Assembly: GCF_012641435.1 (NCBI RefSeq)
Contig: NZ_JABAIJ010000003.1
Coordinates: 62,001 to 126,000, forward strand
Source: Rhizobium sp. P38BS-XIX
Lineage (GTDB): Bacteria > Pseudomonadota > Alphaproteobacteria > Rhizobiales > Rhizobiaceae
Reading direction: 5' to 3'
Length of the DNA stretch: 64,000 nucleotides
The notes beneath the pieces were generated by a model. The model did no database searches and had not been told where the DNA came from. It was given only the letters and a program-made list of their open reading frames with translations. Both the position numbers and the translations under genes were made by a program. Of the stretch, positions 61,169 to 64,000 are shown piece by piece (position 1 is the stretch's first letter; each line of letters starts with the position of its first letter).

Positions 61169-62206
61169 CTAACTTGACGCGGCAAGATCTGGATAGTGCG
61201 CGCGTGCGACGTCTGGATGGGAGCGCAACCGGCTCTTGAGCTGGTTTTGGCCGACTTCGCGGAAAATAGCGTTGAGCGGATCGACCGAAATCCCCCGTTC
61301 TGATCGCTTCAGGTCGTCGGGCAGTTCGATGACCGGAATGGTCGCATCCGGGCGCGAGCCGAGGAAAAAGGCGACGGAAAACCGCTCCACACCGGCCGGC
61401 GGCGCGATGACGTCATGCACGTCGGCGCGCACGAAGCCGTTCGTTGCGAGTTCGAGCAGTTCGCCTGTGTTGATGACGAAGGTACCGGGAACCGGTGGGG
61501 CGTTGATCCACACACCGTCTTCTGTGCGCACGCGCAGGCCGGGCGTTGTGTCTTGAAGCAGTACGGTGACGAAACCGCCATCCTTGTGCGCGCCGACACC
61601 TTGATCGGTCTCGGCGACATCGCGACCGGGATATCGGATGATCTTCAGGAGTTGAGAAGGCTGGGGCTGATATATATTTGAAAAGACGGTCTCGGATTGG
61701 TCGAGCGCCGCGGCTATGGCCTTCAGAATATCGATACCGATCCGTGTCACCTCGGCCTGATAGGCAAGCAGCAACGGTTTTAGTTCCGGCAAGGCTTCAG
61801 GCCACTGATTTGGACCTTGCAGCCGCCGCCAGGCCGGCGTGTCAGGTCCAATCTCGGCCGGTTTGTCTTCGGTGTTGATATCGAGTTGTTCACGCCAATC
61901 CTGCTCGCCGCGCGTGCGTTCCTGGCCGGCTCTGTTATAGCCGCGGAAGTGCGGCGATTTCACCATCTCGATCTTGAGCTTTTCCTCGAGTGGCAGCGCG
62001 AAGAAACGCTTGGCCGTCCCTACCACATCCTCGATCAATTTCGGATCGACGCCGTGGCCGGTCAGATAAAAGAAGCCGTGATGATAGAGCACCGAGCGTA
62101 ACTCTGCGACAAAAGCCTGCTTTTCTGCAGGCGACGCATTGAAGCGAGACAGATCGAGAGTCGGCAACGATGAGTGCGTTTCGGCCGGCGTCGTGTGAAC
62201 GGTCAC
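61169..62206 (-). CDS. 2-oxoglutarate/Fe(II) oxygenase (isopenicillin N synthase-like family)
   Basis: A roughly 345-residue enzyme. The N-terminal DIOX_N region (LPTLDLSRFNASPAEKQ, YLTGHGVDPKLIEDV) is followed by the Fe2OG domain with His-x-Asp in GVGAHKDGGFVTVLLQD, the distal His in ADVHDVIAPP and the Arg-x-Ser in VERFSVAFFLG. The GTG at 62206 has a GAGAGGA RBS. It is convergent with the ferredoxin gene. Members desaturate, hydroxylate or close rings on diverse substrates. Confidence 0.9.
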   Translation of the reverse strand: MTVHTTPAETHSSLPTLDLSRFNASPAEKQAFVAELRSVLYHHGFFYLTGHGVDPKLIEDVVGTAKRFFALPLEEKLKIEMVKSPHFRGYNRAGQERTRGEQDWREQLDINTEDKPAEIGPDTPAWRRLQGPNQWPEALPELKPLLLAYQAEVTRIGIDILKAIAAALDQSETVFSNIYQPQPSQLLKIIRYPGRDVAETDQGVGAHKDGGFVTVLLQDTTPGLRVRTEDGVWINAPPVPGTFVINTGELLELATNGFVRADVHDVIAPPAGVERFSVAFFLGSRPDATIPVIELPDDLKRSERGISVDPLNAIFREVGQNQLKSRLRSHPDVARAHYPDLAASS

Positions 62207-62407
62207 GGGGTTTCCTCTCAAATCGGTTTTCGAACCGGGCCGAGGCTAAGGGCGCTTGAATGCCAATGCAAACAAGAACATCTCAAAGATCGGCAGCCTC
62301 CAGGAATGGTTTTTCGATGCGGATCGTCAGGCATGGATGCGAGCCGGAAAGCCGCGATGATTATCGCCAACTCTTTTCGACCATCTTCTCCGTCCCGAGA
62401 CGGCCTC

Positions 62408-62923
62408 TCATAGTCCTCTCGCAAAATTGTCCAATTCATCTACACCGCAAATACGCGTGAGCTTCGTTCCCGTGCTCTCCGCCTCGGCGCACAGGCTCCG
62501 GATGCCGGGCATCCAGTCGCGGTCGATTTCCGAGATGGTTCGAAAAAGTTCTTTCGTTGGTGGCATTGTCGAGAGCCCGGCAGGCGAATGGTTCAGTTCA
62601 CCGGCGTGCCAGGCAATCTGCCGTTCGGCAGCGAGCCAGAAGTGCATCCAGAGCGGCATGTCGATGAGAATGATTTCGGTCGCGCGGGCAAGGCGAAGAG
62701 GGAGGGAATTCAGATGTCCGAGCCCTTCGATAATCCAATTCTCCCCAGATATGATCTCTTCGTGTTGCTGGGTATAGATGTTCATCGCGGTCGGTACCCA
62801 ACCTTCTCTCCAAAGAATTTTATCAATTTCGAAATGACTGAGACCATGCTTCGCGCTGATCTTCCGGGCTAAGGTCGATTTACCTCCGCCCGCATTTCCC
62901 AAAATGACGATACGTGACATCAT
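62408..62923 (-). CDS. P-loop kinase-like protein (adenylate kinase/topology-modulation-like)
   Basis: A 171-residue protein with the P-loop GNAGGGKSTLARKIS at the N-terminus, an acidic WREGW segment and IIEGLG, followed by ILIDMPLWMHFWLAAERQ. The pattern fits the small NTPase family often labelled topology modulation protein or adenylate kinase-like. Its exact role is unknown. Confidence 0.8.
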   Translation of the reverse strand: MMSRIVILGNAGGGKSTLARKISAKHGLSHFEIDKILWREGWVPTAMNIYTQQHEEIISGENWIIEGLGHLNSLPLRLARATEIILIDMPLWMHFWLAAERQIAWHAGELNHSPAGLSTMPPTKELFRTISEIDRDWMPGIRSLCAEAESTGTKLTRICGVDELDNFARGL

Positions 62924-63012
62924 GCGAAGACCTGAAGATGCTACCTTTGATCGAGCTTGAGCTGCACCCTTGGGAATAATTGTCCTTGGGCTTAATGGGC
63001 AAAGACCACGCC

Positions 63013-63516
63013 TTAAACAGGATCGCGGCGGATCAAATGTTGAATGCCTGCAGGCATGGCCTCGATAAGGTCTCTTATCGGCATGGGTTGCAGATCGAAT
63101 TCGTCCAGAGCCTCACGCGTACATGGTGCCCAGCGAAATTCGAGATCGGAGTTGCCATCTTTCACCCGGTGCACGATGTCCGTCTCATGGAACGGCAATG
63201 GCTGCGATAGCTCTGCCTCGTAATAGAAGCCGAGTTCATGCACGCGCTGTCCGGTAAGCTCGAAGAAATTCTCAATGATGAAGCGCAATGGCCCGACCTT
63301 TGCAGGCTTGCCGATCTCCTCTTCGATCTCGCGCGCTAGTGTTTCGGCGCTTGCTTCGTGAAACTCCACGCGACCGCCGGGCAGCACCCAGAAAATGTCC
63401 CCGACCACGCGATGAATGAGAATATGATCGTTGCAGCGGATCAGCGCGCAGGCTCGCATCTGGAAGCGCGAGTGTCCGACGTCCATGACGATCATGGTGC
63501 GTGTATCATCTGTCAT
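63013..63516 (-). CDS. NUDIX hydrolase
   Basis: A 167-residue hydrolase with the Nudix box GGRVEFHEASAETLAREIEEEIG (residues ~47-69), which carries the metal-binding Glu residues. It cleaves a nucleoside diphosphate linked to another group; the substrate cannot be named. Confidence 0.9.
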   Translation of the reverse strand: MTDDTRTMIVMDVGHSRFQMRACALIRCNDHILIHRVVGDIFWVLPGGRVEFHEASAETLAREIEEEIGKPAKVGPLRFIIENFFELTGQRVHELGFYYEAELSQPLPFHETDIVHRVKDGNSDLEFRWAPCTREALDEFDLQPMPIRDLIEAMPAGIQHLIRRDPV

Positions 63517-63658
63517 AAATGGGATCCTCGCTTGTGTCGCGTTTGGTGTGGATCTCTATTGACATGAGACCCTATGGTTGAAAACGATGTGGTGTCGAGA
63601 GATGTATTCCTCGAGTGTGATTTGGAAAGTCATCGCATCACGCGCGTCAACGGATAGT

Positions 63659-63781
63659 ATGGCTGACTTCGCTGATATTGGTAACGCGCTTGAAGACTTA
63701 TGTCGGGCTGAAAGCCTGTGGAGGATGCTCGAGAGCTTCTACGCCGCAGGTATGCTAGATACTCCCCATGATGAACGATGA
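63659..63781 (+). CDS. Possible small ORF ahead of the phosphotransferase gene
   Basis: A 40-codon frame, MADFADIGNALEDLCRAESL to LDTPHDER, ends 14 bases inside the next gene. Its amphipathic character is gene-like, but no family is recognised and there is no strong RBS. It is listed only as a possible coupled leader. Confidence 0.25.
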   Translation: MADFADIGNALEDLCRAESLWRMLESFYAAGMLDTPHDER

Positions 63782-64000
63782 CATTTCGCCAGCGGAAGGG
63801 GTTATTCGCGATCTGCTTTCGCGGCAGGCGCCGCAATGGGCCGATCTTCCGATCCGTCGCCTGGTCTCTTCCGGCACAGACAACGCCATCTTTCGCTTGG
63901 GCGAAACGCTTGCGTTGCGTCTTCCTCGTCGCGCCTCTGCGGCACGGCTGATTGAAAAGGAACTTGATTGTCTGCCTCGCTTTGCAGACCTGCCGCTTGA
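63768..64000 (+). CDS. Aminoglycoside phosphotransferase-family protein, 5' part (runs off the window)
   Basis: The frame from ATG 63768 (or 63771) is open to the window end. It begins MMNDDISPAEGVIRDLLSRQAPQWADLP and contains SSGTDNAIFRLGETLALRLPRR and KELDCLPRFADLPL. This is the typical N-terminal lobe of APH-like small-molecule kinases, including the glycine-loop analogue and the Arg-Leu strand. Only ~77 residues are visible, so the substrate and catalytic loop are unknown. Confidence 0.75.
   Translation, partial: MMNDDISPAEGVIRDLLSRQAPQWADLPIRRLVSSGTDNAIFRLGETLALRLPRRASAARLIEKELDCLPRFADLPL

Overview
The window is GC-rich, densely coded DNA from a Rhizobium-like alphaproteobacterium (inference). 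Supporting signs are a GH94 cyclic beta-glucan synthase end, a RopA/Omp2b-type porin, an IalB-like protein, many sugar-type ABC importers each with its own regulator, and many LysR, LacI, GntR, AraC and TetR regulators. No rRNA, tRNA, ribosomal-protein, phage, IS or CRISPR feature was seen. The catabolic character fits a megaplasmid, chromid or accessory chromosomal region, but the sequence does not prove which.

Left part (1-16 kb): the 3' end of a GH94 gene; a sugar ABC importer on the minus strand (binding protein, two permeases, ATPase) with a divergent LacI regulator, followed by a hydroxyacid dehydrogenase and an aldehyde dehydrogenase. A repeated operator-like word, GCGCAATTTGCG, lies before the importer and again before the dehydrogenase. 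Then come a Gre-like factor, a LysR regulator, a Fe3+-siderophore-type ABC importer, a porin and a small secreted cysteine protein.

Middle (16-43 kb): an L,D-transpeptidase; an OmpR-type two-component pair followed by a membrane-anchored AraC regulator; a LysR-controlled hydroxyquinol/maleylacetate module with two intradiol dioxygenases around a maleylacetate reductase; a TetR regulator; a ParDE pair; a LysR regulator beside NAD-dependent formate dehydrogenase and an HPP membrane protein; a secreted S1/P1 nuclease and a polysaccharide lyase; a MarR-GNAT pair; an Fsr-like MFS pump with an AraC regulator; LysE and MFS transporters; a TetR operon with two paralogous unknown proteins; and a chimeric gene remnant beside an IalB gene.

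The most unusual region is 45.4-56.1 kb. It holds a PhnF-type GntR regulator, a UgpB/A/E-type importer without its own ATPase, a PfkB kinase and a complete phnGHIJKLM set. Its PhnJ keeps the GWGTGG motif but has lost three of the four C-terminal cysteines that carry the radical-SAM cluster and the catalytic thiol; it has a single cysteine in 303 residues. A CATYCGRATG palindrome occurs before phnG, before the importer and before phnF, and ties these into one likely regulon. This looks like a C-P lyase-like machine that cannot use the known PhnJ chemistry. A LacI/PhyH-dioxygenase/SDR group lies next to it.

Right part (56-64 kb): an acyltransferase-3 protein, a CDF-family transporter with altered metal-site motifs, an AraC regulator divergent from a P450-ferredoxin pair, a 2-oxoglutarate/Fe(II) oxygenase, an AAA-type kinase-like protein, a NUDIX hydrolase and the start of an aminoglycoside-phosphotransferase-family gene.
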